Assembly (NCBI RefSeq): GCF_041435435.1
Contig: NZ_CP108494.1
Span: forward strand, 5,614,501-5,678,500
Direction: 5' to 3'
Origin: Streptomyces sp. NBC_01241
Lineage (GTDB): Bacteria; Actinomycetota; Actinomycetes; Streptomycetales; Streptomycetaceae
DNA length: 64,000 nt
Position numbers and translations under genes: made by a program. Below the pieces are notes generated by a model. The model had not been told where the DNA came from. It was given only the letters and a program-made list of their open reading frames with translations, and did not search any database. Positions within the stretch are counted from its first letter, which is position 1. The number at the start of each line of letters is the position of its first letter. Of this stretch, positions 47,692 through 56,600 are shown piece after piece.

Positions 47692-49299
47692 CTACTTGCA
47701 GACGGTCCCGGCCGCCGGAACCTTGCCGTCCAGCAGATAGTCGCCCACGGTCTTCTGCACACAGGCGTTGCCACTGTTGTACGCGCCGTGCCCCTGGCCC
47801 TCGTACGTCATCTGCACACCGACACCCTTGCCCAGTGCGTCGGCCATCGCCTTCGCGCCCGCGTACGGGGTCGCCGGGTCGCCGGTGTTGCCGATGACGA
47901 GGACGGGGGCCGCGCCCGGGGCGCTGACGTCCGGGGTCTCCCAGGCGCCCGCCACCGGCCAGCCGGTGCAGGACATCAGGCCCCAGGCCAGATAGTCACC
48001 GAAGACCGGCGAGGCGGACCGGAACTCCGAGAGCTTCGCCATGGTCTGGTCCGCGGTGAACCGCTGCTTGGAGTCGGCGCAGTTGATGGCGGTGTTGGCG
48101 GCCATCAAATTGTCGTAGTGCCCGTCGGCCTGACGGCCGTTCAGCGAATCCGCGAGAGCGAGGAGCAGCGCGCCGTTCCCGCCGTCGGCCTCGTCCACTC
48201 CCTGTTCCAGCAACGGCCAGGTCTCCTTTGAGTAGAGGGCGGCCGCGATGCCGGTGATGGCCAGGGACTGGGTCAGCTGCCGGTTCCCGATCCCCGGGAT
48301 CGGAGTCTTCTCCAGCCGTGCGAGAAGGCCGGAGACCCCCTGCTCGACCTCCTTCTCGGTGGAACCGGGGAGCTTGCAGGCCGCGCCGCGGTTCACGCAG
48401 TCCTTGGCGAAGCTGTCCAGGGCGAGCTGGAACCCCCTGGCCTGGCCGAGCGAGGACTGCACGGAGTCCAGGGTCGGGTTGACCACCCCGTCCAGTACCG
48501 ACCTGCCGACGTTCTTCGGGAACAAATTGGCGTAGACGCCGCCCAGTTCGGTGCCGTACGAGATGCCGAAGTAGTACAGCTTCTTGTCTCCGAGCACCTG
48601 ACGCATCAGATCCATGTCGCGGGCGGCGTTTGTGGTGCCGACGTAGGGGAGCTCCTTGCCGGAGTTCTTCTTGCAGGCCAACGCGAAGGTCTTGATGTCC
48701 TTGACGAGGGCATTCACCTCGGCGCTGTCGTCCGGAGTGGCGTCGGTCTCGTAGCGGGCGTCGAGCTGCCGGTCGGTCTCGCACTCCACGCCCGCACTGC
48801 GGCCGACCCCGCGCGGGTCGAAGCTGACCAGGTCGTAGCCGGCGCGGAGCTTGTCGTAGTCGGTGCCGAAGGCGGGCAGGGTGGCGACACCGGAAGCGCC
48901 GGGGCCGCCGAAGTTGAAGATGAGGGAGCCGATCCGCTTGTCCGGATTCTTGGCCCTGGCCCGGATGAGTGCCAGTTCGATCGTCTCGCCGCCCGGATTC
49001 GCGTAGTCGAGCGGGACCTTCATGAAGGAACACTCCCAGGGGGTGCCGTCGGGCAGGGGCGACGGGGCCTTTCCGCCGCCCTGCTCGGGGGACGGGGCGG
49101 GGCAGGGCTTCCATGCCGGCTTCTGGGAGGCGAGGTAGCCGGAGCTGCTGCTCGCCTCGGCGGCGTTCGCGGCGAGCGGGGAGCTCTGCGGCCCGACCGG
49201 GCCGCCCTTGTCGCTGCTCTCGGAGCAGGCAGTGAGGGGAAGGAGCACGGTGGCGGTGGCGGCGAGAGCGGCAGCACGCAGGGCGGGGGAGGTCCTCAT
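47692..49299 (-). CDS. Secreted lipoprotein tripeptidyl-aminopeptidase-like hydrolase (2)
   Basis: 535 aa from the ATG at 49299 (MRTSPALRAAALAATA); the longer upstream frame reads Arg/Pro-rich noise. The signal peptide ends LLPLTAC (lipobox-like). Fold motifs mirror the neighbour: LIFNFGGPGASGVATLP, YFGISYGTELGG (Ser247), VIGNTGDPATPYAGA and YEGQGHGAYNSG. Eight or so cysteines (VECETD, ALACKK, DCVNRGAACK, INCADS) could form disulfides. A tandem duplicate of the preceding gene with conserved order of every motif. Specificity is presumably peptide-directed. Confidence 0.88.
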   Translation of the reverse strand: MRTSPALRAAALAATATVLLPLTACSESSDKGGPVGPQSSPLAANAAEASSSSGYLASQKPAWKPCPAPSPEQGGGKAPSPLPDGTPWECSFMKVPLDYANPGGETIELALIRARAKNPDKRIGSLIFNFGGPGASGVATLPAFGTDYDKLRAGYDLVSFDPRGVGRSAGVECETDRQLDARYETDATPDDSAEVNALVKDIKTFALACKKNSGKELPYVGTTNAARDMDLMRQVLGDKKLYYFGISYGTELGGVYANLFPKNVGRSVLDGVVNPTLDSVQSSLGQARGFQLALDSFAKDCVNRGAACKLPGSTEKEVEQGVSGLLARLEKTPIPGIGNRQLTQSLAITGIAAALYSKETWPLLEQGVDEADGGNGALLLALADSLNGRQADGHYDNLMAANTAINCADSKQRFTADQTMAKLSEFRSASPVFGDYLAWGLMSCTGWPVAGAWETPDVSAPGAAPVLVIGNTGDPATPYAGAKAMADALGKGVGVQMTYEGQGHGAYNSGNACVQKTVGDYLLDGKVPAAGTVCK

Positions 49300-49635
49300 G
49301 GCCCCATCGTGCGGCGGGAACCGGACCGTTGCACGGGCACCGGTCCAAGCGGGTGGCCCAGGGGCGCCCGAATCGCCCGACCGGCCTTGCGATCGCCTGA
49401 CCGGCCTCACGGGCTGTGCCGGCGCCCGCCCGGCCCGAGGGCGAGCTCGCAGGACGGCTGAGGCCCCGTCAGGGCTCGCCCGCGACAAGCCGTACGCGCG
49501 TCGGAGTCCGCTCTTTTCCCTGCGGGTCGGAGTTCGCCCGCGGCGGTACGCGGCGCAGTGGGCCTTGCCTGCGGGGCAGAGCTCGCCCTTGCCAGTCGGA
49601 GCTCGCCCTTGCGGGTCAGAGTTCGTCCTTACGGG
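49300..49635. other. 336-bp region of degenerate repeats upstream of peptidase gene 2
   Basis: No coding signal. The right part is a 20-nt tandem repeat array (49571-49660). The left part has degraded GAGCTCGC and CGGAGTTCGCCCGCGG units (around 49440-49540), suggesting an older, longer array. The promoter of peptidase gene 2 must lie here, but no clear -10/-35 was seen. Confidence 0.5.
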
Positions 49636-49660
49636 TCAGAGCTCGCCCTTGCGGGTCAGA
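49571..49660. repeat. 20-nt tandem array covering the 3' end and stop codon of the LPG-synthase-like gene
   Basis: Units at 49571-49590, 49591-49610, 49611-49630, 49631-49650 and half at 49651-49660 (GCGGGTCAGAGCTCGCCCTT and variants). On the minus strand one unit encodes the C-terminal LTRKGEL and stop; the rest lie downstream. The period of 20 is out of phase with codons. Confidence 0.9.
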
Positions 49661-52617
49661 TGGTTGAAGCAGAGCCAGCCGGGAAGCACCGGCAGCCACA
49701 GCGTCAGCAGCCGGTAGAGCAGAACGGCCGGTGCCGCGACCTCCTTCGGCAGGCCGACCGCGATCAGCCCCAGTGTCAGCGCGCCCTCGACCGCACCCAT
49801 TCCGCCCGGTGTGGGCGCCGCCGACCCCAGCGCGTTACCGGCCAGGAAGACCACTGCGATGCTTGCGTAACTGAGATGCGGCACATCCGGGCCGCTGAAC
49901 GCCCGGACCGACGCGTCCAGACACATCACGAACAGGCCGGTCAGCAGCAGCATCCCGCCGATGCCCGTCAGCAGCTTCTGCGGCCGCTGCACCACGTCGA
50001 GCATGCGCGGTACGACCCCGGCGAACAGCGACCGCACCCGTGTCACCACGAACTTCCGCAGGAACGGAACCGCGGTTACCACCAGCACCAGCACGGCGAC
50101 CGTCAGCAGCCCGGCGATCACCGTCCTGGAAGGCGTGAGCGAGGACGGGGTCTTCTCCGTACCGGTCAGATAGCCGAACGCCGCCAGCAACAGGATGTGG
50201 CAGCCGAGACCGAACAGCTGCGAGGCGCCGACACTCGCCACGGCGAGCCCCGGACGTACGCCGGCACGCTGGAGGAAGCGGGTGTTCAGCGCGACACCGC
50301 CGACCGCGGCCGGCGCGACGATCTTCACGAAGGACCCGGCGACCTGCGCCAGCACGGTCTTGCCGAACGGCACCCGCTCCGGCACGAAGCCCAGCAGGCT
50401 CATCGCCGCCGCGACGTAGCTGAGGGCCGAGAAGCCGACCGCAGCCGCCACCCAGCCCCACTCCGCCTGCTCGACCACCGCACCGAAGTCCGCCTGGGTG
50501 AACTGCGAGATGAGGAAGTACGCGGCGATCGCGCCGGCGATGCAGCTGACCAGGGTGCGCGCCTTGATGCGCTCCAGCCGGACCGGCTCGACCGGCGCCT
50601 GCGGCCGGATCAGCAGCACCTGCTGTCGCATCTGGGAGAGCAGGTCCTCCTCGCGCGCCTCTTCCAGGGCGTCTTCCATGGCCCGCTTCTCGGCCTGCTT
50701 CTGGATACGGAGCGACTTGCGGGCGGCCTTGCGGGCCGCCTTGTGGCCGATACCCGCGGCGGCGGTGGCGGGCTCCTGAGCCGTCGCCCCGTTTTCGAGT
50801 GCCCTGGCCCGCTTGGCCGCGTCCGACGCGTCGAGCACCGCCTCGCGCTCGCGCTGCGAGCGTTCCCGGGCGAGCCGGCGCAGGGTCGCCCGGGTGGAGC
50901 GGCTCAGCGCGATCGGCTGGAGCAACGGCAGACAGTCCGCTACGGCATCGGGCCCCAGCACCTCCAGCGCACCGGCCACGGCCCGCTCGGCGCCCACCCG
51001 CAGACCCATGGTGGTCAGCAGCTGGGCGACGTCCATCCGCAGGACCAGATCCCCGGCCGCGATCTCGCCGCCGCGCAGATCGGTGACGAACACCTTGCCG
51101 GAAAGATCCACCAGGATGGCGTCACCCGTGAGCCTGCGGTGCGCGATCCGTCGCGACTGGAGCGCCTTCACCTGATGCCAGGCGCCTCGCACCAGCTCGT
51201 CGGTGATCTCCGAGTCCTCCAGTGCGTCCAGGGAACGGCCGCCGATGTGCTCGTACACGAGCATCACGGCGTCGGGCCCGAGTTCCGAGGTGGCGATCAG
51301 TTTGGGCGCGTTGGCTCCGGCGGCGATCGCCGCGTACGCCAGCAGCGCCTCCTGCTCCAGCGCCTGGCGCAGCGACTGGATGGAACGGCGCTGGGTGATG
51401 CCGCGCAGCGTGAGCCTGCGCCACACCCGGTAGAAGAAGCCCTGGGCCTGCTGCTCGCGGTCGACGACCGTCACGTCGAGCGGCGGCCCGTCCTCCAGGG
51501 TGACCAGATAGCGCCGCCCGCGGTCGTTCTGGTCGCCGGAGTCGGGCGCGTCCTCGGCGCGCATCGCGGTGACCGGGTGGAAGCCGACATGGCGCAGACC
51601 GGCCATCAGGTGCTGACCGGTCGGCCGGACGTTGGGCGAGCCGACCGTGTACAGCGTGCCGTAGGCCACGGTCCAGCCGATCAGCACGGTGAGGACGATC
51701 GAGAACGGAGTCGTGTAGCCGCCGACCAGCATGGCGAACGCGTCGAGCAGCAGCACCACCCACAGCACGACGCGCCAGCGCGGCCGTCTCGCCATCCCGA
51801 CCGCCGTCATATAGGCGATCACGGGGGCGAGATAGCCGTGTACGGGATCGGTGAGCGCGTCACCGGGCTGCGGCTGGGTCAGGGCGTCCTGGATGGTGCC
51901 GGGGGCGGACTTGGCCACCCAGAGGTCGGCGGCGAGCGTGACACCGTGTGCCAGTACGGCGGCGAGCACCCCGTCCGCGATCCGCAGTCCGTCACGTTTG
52001 ATCAGCCGTTCGATGGCGAAGGCGACCGGAACGAGCAGCACGGCGATGCTGGACACCAGCCCGGCCATCTTGATCAGGATGTCGGGCGCCTGGCCGGTGC
52101 CCTTGTTGATGTCCTGTTCGAGGCCGGTGGTCGTGCCGTGGGCGAACGCGGCGATCGAGAACAGGATGACGATCGCGAGGACGCCGATGAGGAGCCGCAT
52201 GAGATCGGAGGGGCGGTGCACCCGAGCGGGGAGCAGCGGCTCGTCGCCCGAGACGCGCTCGGCCTGGTCCGCCGCGACGGAACAGAGCGTCGAGCCGGTC
52301 AGGTGCTCGGGGACGTCCTGCCGTCCGGCACCGGGCGTGGTCTGCTGCTCGCCGGGTGCGTCTTGCTCTGTACGGTCCGCTTGTTTCGCTTGGTCCGCTC
52401 GGTCTGCTTGCTTTGCTTGGTCTGCGCCGGGCTTTGTTTGCTCCGCACCTGGCGTCCGCTGCTTCGCGCCGGGCTCTTCTTGTTCCGCACCGGGCTTTTC
52501 GGCGGGCCCGTCCGACACGTCCGAGTACGGCTCGGCGTCAGGGGCGTCCGCCGCCTTCGGTGGCTGCACGCCCTGCTCCTTCGTCGCCTCAGATGGGTCT
52601 TCGTGTTCTCGTATCAC
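49636..52617 (-). CDS. LPG-synthase/flippase-fold membrane protein with degenerate kinase-like domain
   Basis: 993 aa. Order: an N-terminal disordered region with PGAEQ/PGAKQ/PGADQ and QADRADQAKQADR repeats (~35-90); six membrane segments (~135-330); a soluble kinase-like domain (~370-530) with VMLVYEHIGGRSLDALED, HRRLTGDAILVD at ~493 and VTDLRGG at ~513; a basic coiled region; and a C-terminal LPG_synthase_TM domain (~660-985, GSFVKIVAPAAVGGVALNTR and GSAAPTPGGMGAVEG). The HRD Asp is replaced by Arg and DFG reads DLR, so it is probably a pseudokinase. The TM domain resembles MprF-type flippases. Lipid or polymer transport regulated by the pseudokinase is inference. Confidence 0.85.
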   Translation of the reverse strand: MIREHEDPSEATKEQGVQPPKAADAPDAEPYSDVSDGPAEKPGAEQEEPGAKQRTPGAEQTKPGADQAKQADRADQAKQADRTEQDAPGEQQTTPGAGRQDVPEHLTGSTLCSVAADQAERVSGDEPLLPARVHRPSDLMRLLIGVLAIVILFSIAAFAHGTTTGLEQDINKGTGQAPDILIKMAGLVSSIAVLLVPVAFAIERLIKRDGLRIADGVLAAVLAHGVTLAADLWVAKSAPGTIQDALTQPQPGDALTDPVHGYLAPVIAYMTAVGMARRPRWRVVLWVVLLLDAFAMLVGGYTTPFSIVLTVLIGWTVAYGTLYTVGSPNVRPTGQHLMAGLRHVGFHPVTAMRAEDAPDSGDQNDRGRRYLVTLEDGPPLDVTVVDREQQAQGFFYRVWRRLTLRGITQRRSIQSLRQALEQEALLAYAAIAAGANAPKLIATSELGPDAVMLVYEHIGGRSLDALEDSEITDELVRGAWHQVKALQSRRIAHRRLTGDAILVDLSGKVFVTDLRGGEIAAGDLVLRMDVAQLLTTMGLRVGAERAVAGALEVLGPDAVADCLPLLQPIALSRSTRATLRRLARERSQREREAVLDASDAAKRARALENGATAQEPATAAAGIGHKAARKAARKSLRIQKQAEKRAMEDALEEAREEDLLSQMRQQVLLIRPQAPVEPVRLERIKARTLVSCIAGAIAAYFLISQFTQADFGAVVEQAEWGWVAAAVGFSALSYVAAAMSLLGFVPERVPFGKTVLAQVAGSFVKIVAPAAVGGVALNTRFLQRAGVRPGLAVASVGASQLFGLGCHILLLAAFGYLTGTEKTPSSLTPSRTVIAGLLTVAVLVLVVTAVPFLRKFVVTRVRSLFAGVVPRMLDVVQRPQKLLTGIGGMLLLTGLFVMCLDASVRAFSGPDVPHLSYASIAVVFLAGNALGSAAPTPGGMGAVEGALTLGLIAVGLPKEVAAPAVLLYRLLTLWLPVLPGWLCFNHLTRKGEL

Positions 52618-52790
52618 CGGTCACCGCCTGCACGATGGTGGCACGGCCCGGCGACAGAGGAGGGCATCAGGGTGCACCGCGCGGACACGCGAAGCGCAAG
52701 ATACGCTCCTTTGCTTCCGCACGCACGCCCCGTGAACGGGCGCCCGCGGACCGGGCCGGGCTGTCGGTGGTGTACGGCAGGATGGGTCGG

Positions 52791-53228
52791 ATGAGCCAAC
52801 ACCGGACGAGTGGCAACGGGACGAACGGCGACCGGACGAACGATGAGTTGCCGGAGTACGCGGAGCGGGTTCTCGATGTCGCCGAGCTGATCCCGCCCGG
52901 CCGTGTCATGACGTACGGAGATGTCGCCGAGTGGCTCGGCGACGGCGGCCCGCGCCAGGTCGGCCGGGTCATGGCGCTGTATGGGGCCGCGGTGCCGTGG
53001 TGGCGTGTGGTGCGCGCCGACGGGGCGCTGCTGCCCGGCCATGAACTGCGGGCGCTGGACCACTACCGCGAGGAGAGCACCCCGCTGCGCGTGGCGTCGA
53101 GCAGCGCGGAGGGCCATGTGCCGCGCCTCGACATGAAGCGGGCGCGGTGGGACGGCGTCACCGGTCGCGCGGACGCCGACGCCGACGCCGACGCGGACAA
53201 GGACAGGGGCGGAGGTGCTCACACCTGA
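52791..53228 (+). CDS. Alkyltransferase-like (ATL) DNA repair protein
   Basis: 145 aa, ATG at MSQHRTSGNG. The MGMT DNA-binding domain is present: AELIPPGRVMTYGDVAEWLG, GGPRQVGRVMALYG and the active loop AAVPWWRVVRADG. The acceptor Cys of the PCHR motif is replaced by Trp (W70) and the His by Trp (W71), so it cannot transfer alkyl groups. ATL proteins bind O6-alkylguanine and hand it to nucleotide excision repair. A DADADADAD tail is encoded by GAC-GCC repeats. It matches mycobacterial Rv3204 in position between moeZ and adnAB. Confidence 0.87.
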   Translation: MSQHRTSGNGTNGDRTNDELPEYAERVLDVAELIPPGRVMTYGDVAEWLGDGGPRQVGRVMALYGAAVPWWRVVRADGALLPGHELRALDHYREESTPLRVASSSAEGHVPRLDMKRARWDGVTGRADADADADADKDRGGGAHT

Positions 53229-53604
53229 CAGCTTCGGCCATTCGGGTGCCCCATGGGCGGTGCCAGGCCTGGCGGGTGATGTGGAACACGACGCGTTGGG
53301 CGACGACACCCGCGAGGCGCGTGGCGCCTGTGAGATGTGTTGCACCCACGAGGCGCGTGGCGCCTGCGACGCGTGTGACGCCTGTGACATCCGTGACCCC
53401 GAACGTGACGAGGTACGCAGCGGACTCGCCCCGTAGCGCGCCCCCGCTGGCGTAGCGTCGTCAGTTCGCAGCACGTACCGCACTCTCATCACCGGTACAC
53501 CCAGTACACGCACGGAAAAGCCCCCGTGCACGCACGCACGACCCACGTACATCCAGTACCCCCGACACGAACACCCAGCACACCCACCAGGACCGGCGAC
53601 CCAC
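53229..53604. other. 376-bp intergenic region before adnA
   Basis: It contains an 18-nt direct repeat CGAGGCGCGTGGCGCCTG at 53313-53330 and 53349-53366, then GCGTGTGACGCCTGTGAC units. A short GCACGG/CCGTGC inverted repeat (53510-53529) and CA-rich sequence lie nearer the adnA start. A Cys-rich frame (53215-53436) runs through the repeats but lacks convincing coding signals. Confidence 0.5.
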
Positions 53605-56600
53605 GTGAGCACCTCCTCCACCCGGCACAGCCCGCACCGTCAGGCACGGCAGCGGACCGCGGGCGCGTACCGACTGGTGCGCACCCCGCCGGGCTCCGTG
53701 GACCTCCCTCTCCTGGACGCGGCGCAACGCGCGGTGGTTGACCACCCCGGCGGCCCGCTTCTGGTGCTCGCCGGACCCGGCACCGGCAAGACGACCACGC
53801 TCGTCGAGGCGGTCGCCACACGTGTGATCTCGGGCACCGACCCGGCCCGCATCCTGGTCCTCACCTTCAGCCGCAAGGCCGCCGTGGAGCTGCGCGACCG
53901 GATGGCCGCCCGGCTCGGTGCCGCCCGCGGTCCGCAGGCCACCACGTTCCACTCCTTCTGTTACGCACTGGTCCGCGCCCATCAGGACGCCGACCTCTTC
54001 GCCGAACCGACGCGGCTGCTCTCCGGACCGGAGCAGGACGTCACCGTCCGCGAGCTGCTCGCCGGCCAGCTCGAACTGGAACGGGACGGCTTCCCGCACA
54101 TCCGCTGGCCCGACGAATTGCGGGCCTGCCTCACCACGCGCGGCTTCGCCGACGAGGTACGGGCGGTGCTCGCCCGCAGCCGCGAGCTGGGCCTGGGCCC
54201 GGACGCGCTGGCCGACTTCGCCCGCCGCACCGGCCGGCCGGACTGGGGCGCCGCCGCCGCATTCCTCGCCGAGTACCTGGATGTGCTGGACGCGCAGGGG
54301 GTGCTGGACTACGCGGAGCTGGTGCACCGGGCCGTCCTGCTCGCGGAGCACCCCGAGGTGTCGGAGCTGCTGGCCGGGCGGTACGACGCGGTGTTCGTGG
54401 ACGAGTACCAGGATACGGACCCGGCGCAGGTACGGCTGCTGCGTGCGCTGGCCGGCAACCGGGGGAGCGCTCCGGGCGCCGGGGGCGGCCGGGAGCTGAT
54501 CGCCTTCGGTGACCCGGATCAGTCGATCTACGCGTTCCGGGGCGCGGATGTGAACGGCATCCTCGACTTCCCGGACATGTTCCGGCGGGCGGACGGCGCC
54601 CCGGCCCCGGTCGGCGTCCTCACCACCTCGCGCCGTTCCGGCGGACAGCTGCTGGCCGCCACCCGGCTGCTCACCCGCCGGATGCCACTGACCCGGCTGC
54701 CCTCGGCGAAGGTCCGCGCCCACCGGGAGCTCGCCGCGGTCCGCGAGGGCGGCAGCGTGGAGGCGTACACCTATCCGACCGCCTCGGCCGAGCTGGACAA
54801 CATCGCCGATCTGCTGCGCCGGGCGCATCTGGAGGACGGCGTTCCGTGGCACGAGATGGCGGTTCTGGTACGGGCCGGAGGCCGCGTGATCCCCTCCGTG
54901 CGCCGGGCACTGACGTCGGCGGGCGTCCCCCTGGAGGTCGACGGCGACGACCTTCCCCTGCGGCACGAACCGGCGGTGGCCCCGCTCCTGACAGCCCTCC
55001 GCGCAGTCGCCACAGCGGCCCTGCGACGGAGTGCGCCGGGCGCGGAGGCTCCCGTTCCCGACCGGAAACCCGACCGGAAACCCGACCAGGAATCCGACCG
55101 GCTTCCCGACTTCGATGTCGACCGGGAACCCGACCTCGGTCCCGATCTCGGTCCCGATCTCGGTCCCGACCGGGAACCCGGCAGGCCCACTGAGGAACCA
55201 CCCGCCCTCGAAGCGCCCTTCTGGCTCGACACCGAGACCGCCCTGACCCTCCTCACCTCCCCTCTCGGCTCCATGGACGCGGCCGACCTGCGCCGGCTCG
55301 GCCGGGCCCTGCGCGACGAGGAGCGCGCCGCCGGGAATCGCGTACCGGCGCCCTCCGGCGACCTGTTGGCGCGCGCGCTCGCCGAGCCCGAACGGCTCGT
55401 CACGCACGATCCGGCGTACGCCCGCGGCGCCCAGCGCCTCGGTGCGCTCCTGCGCAAGGCGCGCGAGCTCCTCGAAGGCGGCGGCACCGCGGAGGAGGCT
55501 CTGTGGGAGCTGTGGGCCGGCACCCCGTGGCCGGGGCGGCTGGAGCGTGCCGCACTGCGCGGGGGCGCGGGCGGTCGCAACGCCGACCGCGACCTCGACG
55601 CCGTCTGCGCGCTCTTCGACACGGCGGCCCGAGCCGAGGAACGTACCGGCGGACGGGGTGCGCTCAACTTCCTGGAGGAGGTCGACGCCCAGGACATCGC
55701 CGCCGACACCCTGTCCAGGCGTGCGGTGCGCCCCGAGGCCGTACGGCTGATGACCGCGCACCGCTCCAAGGGTCTGGAATGGCGCCTCGTCGTCGTCGCG
55801 GGCGTGCAGGAGGGACTCTGGCCGGACCTGCGCCGCCGCGGTTCGCTGCTCGAAGCGGACCGGATCGGCCGCGACGGCCTGGCGGAACCGCTCACCCCCG
55901 GGGCCCTCCTCGCCGAGGAACGCCGCCTCTTCTACGTCGCGGCGACCCGGGCCCGCGAACGTCTCGTCGTCACCGCGGTCAAGGCACCCGCCGACGACGG
56001 CGATCAGCCGTCCCGCTTCCTCACCGAACTCGGCGTCGAACCGCGCGACGTCACCGGCCGGCCGCGCCGCCCCCTTGCCGTCGCCGCGCTCGTCGCCGAA
56101 CTCCGCGCCACCACTGTCGACCCCGACGCCTCCGACGCGCTGCGCGAGGAGGCCGCCCACCGCCTCGCACGCCTCGCCGCGCTCACCGACGACGAGGGCC
56201 AGCCGCTCGTACCCGCGGCCCACCCCTACCGCTGGTGGGGCCTGTACGAGCCGACCCGCTCCACCGTCCCGCTCCGCGACCGCGACCAGCCCGTGGCCCT
56301 GTCCGGCAGCGCGCTCGACCAGCTCGCCAACACCTGCGCGCTCCAGTGGTTCCTCGGCCGCGAAGTGAAGGCGGACGCCCCGGCGACGGCCGCCCAGGGC
56401 TTCGGCAACGTCGTCCACGTCCTGGCCGACGAGGTGGCATCCGGGCGCACCCCCGCCGATCTGGCCGTCCTGATGGAGCGGCTCGACTCGGTCTGGGACG
56501 GCCTCGTCTTCGACGCCCCCTGGAAGTCCCAGCAGGAGAAGGAACAGGCCAGGGCCGCCCTCGAACGCTTCCTGCGCTGGCACGTCATGGACCGCGCCGG

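Noticed and set aside
53215..53436. 73-codon Cys-rich frame (EARGAC repeats)
   Set aside because: The GTG overlaps the ATL gene, the SD is poor and the composition derives from an 18-nt DNA repeat. Kept only as a repeat observation.
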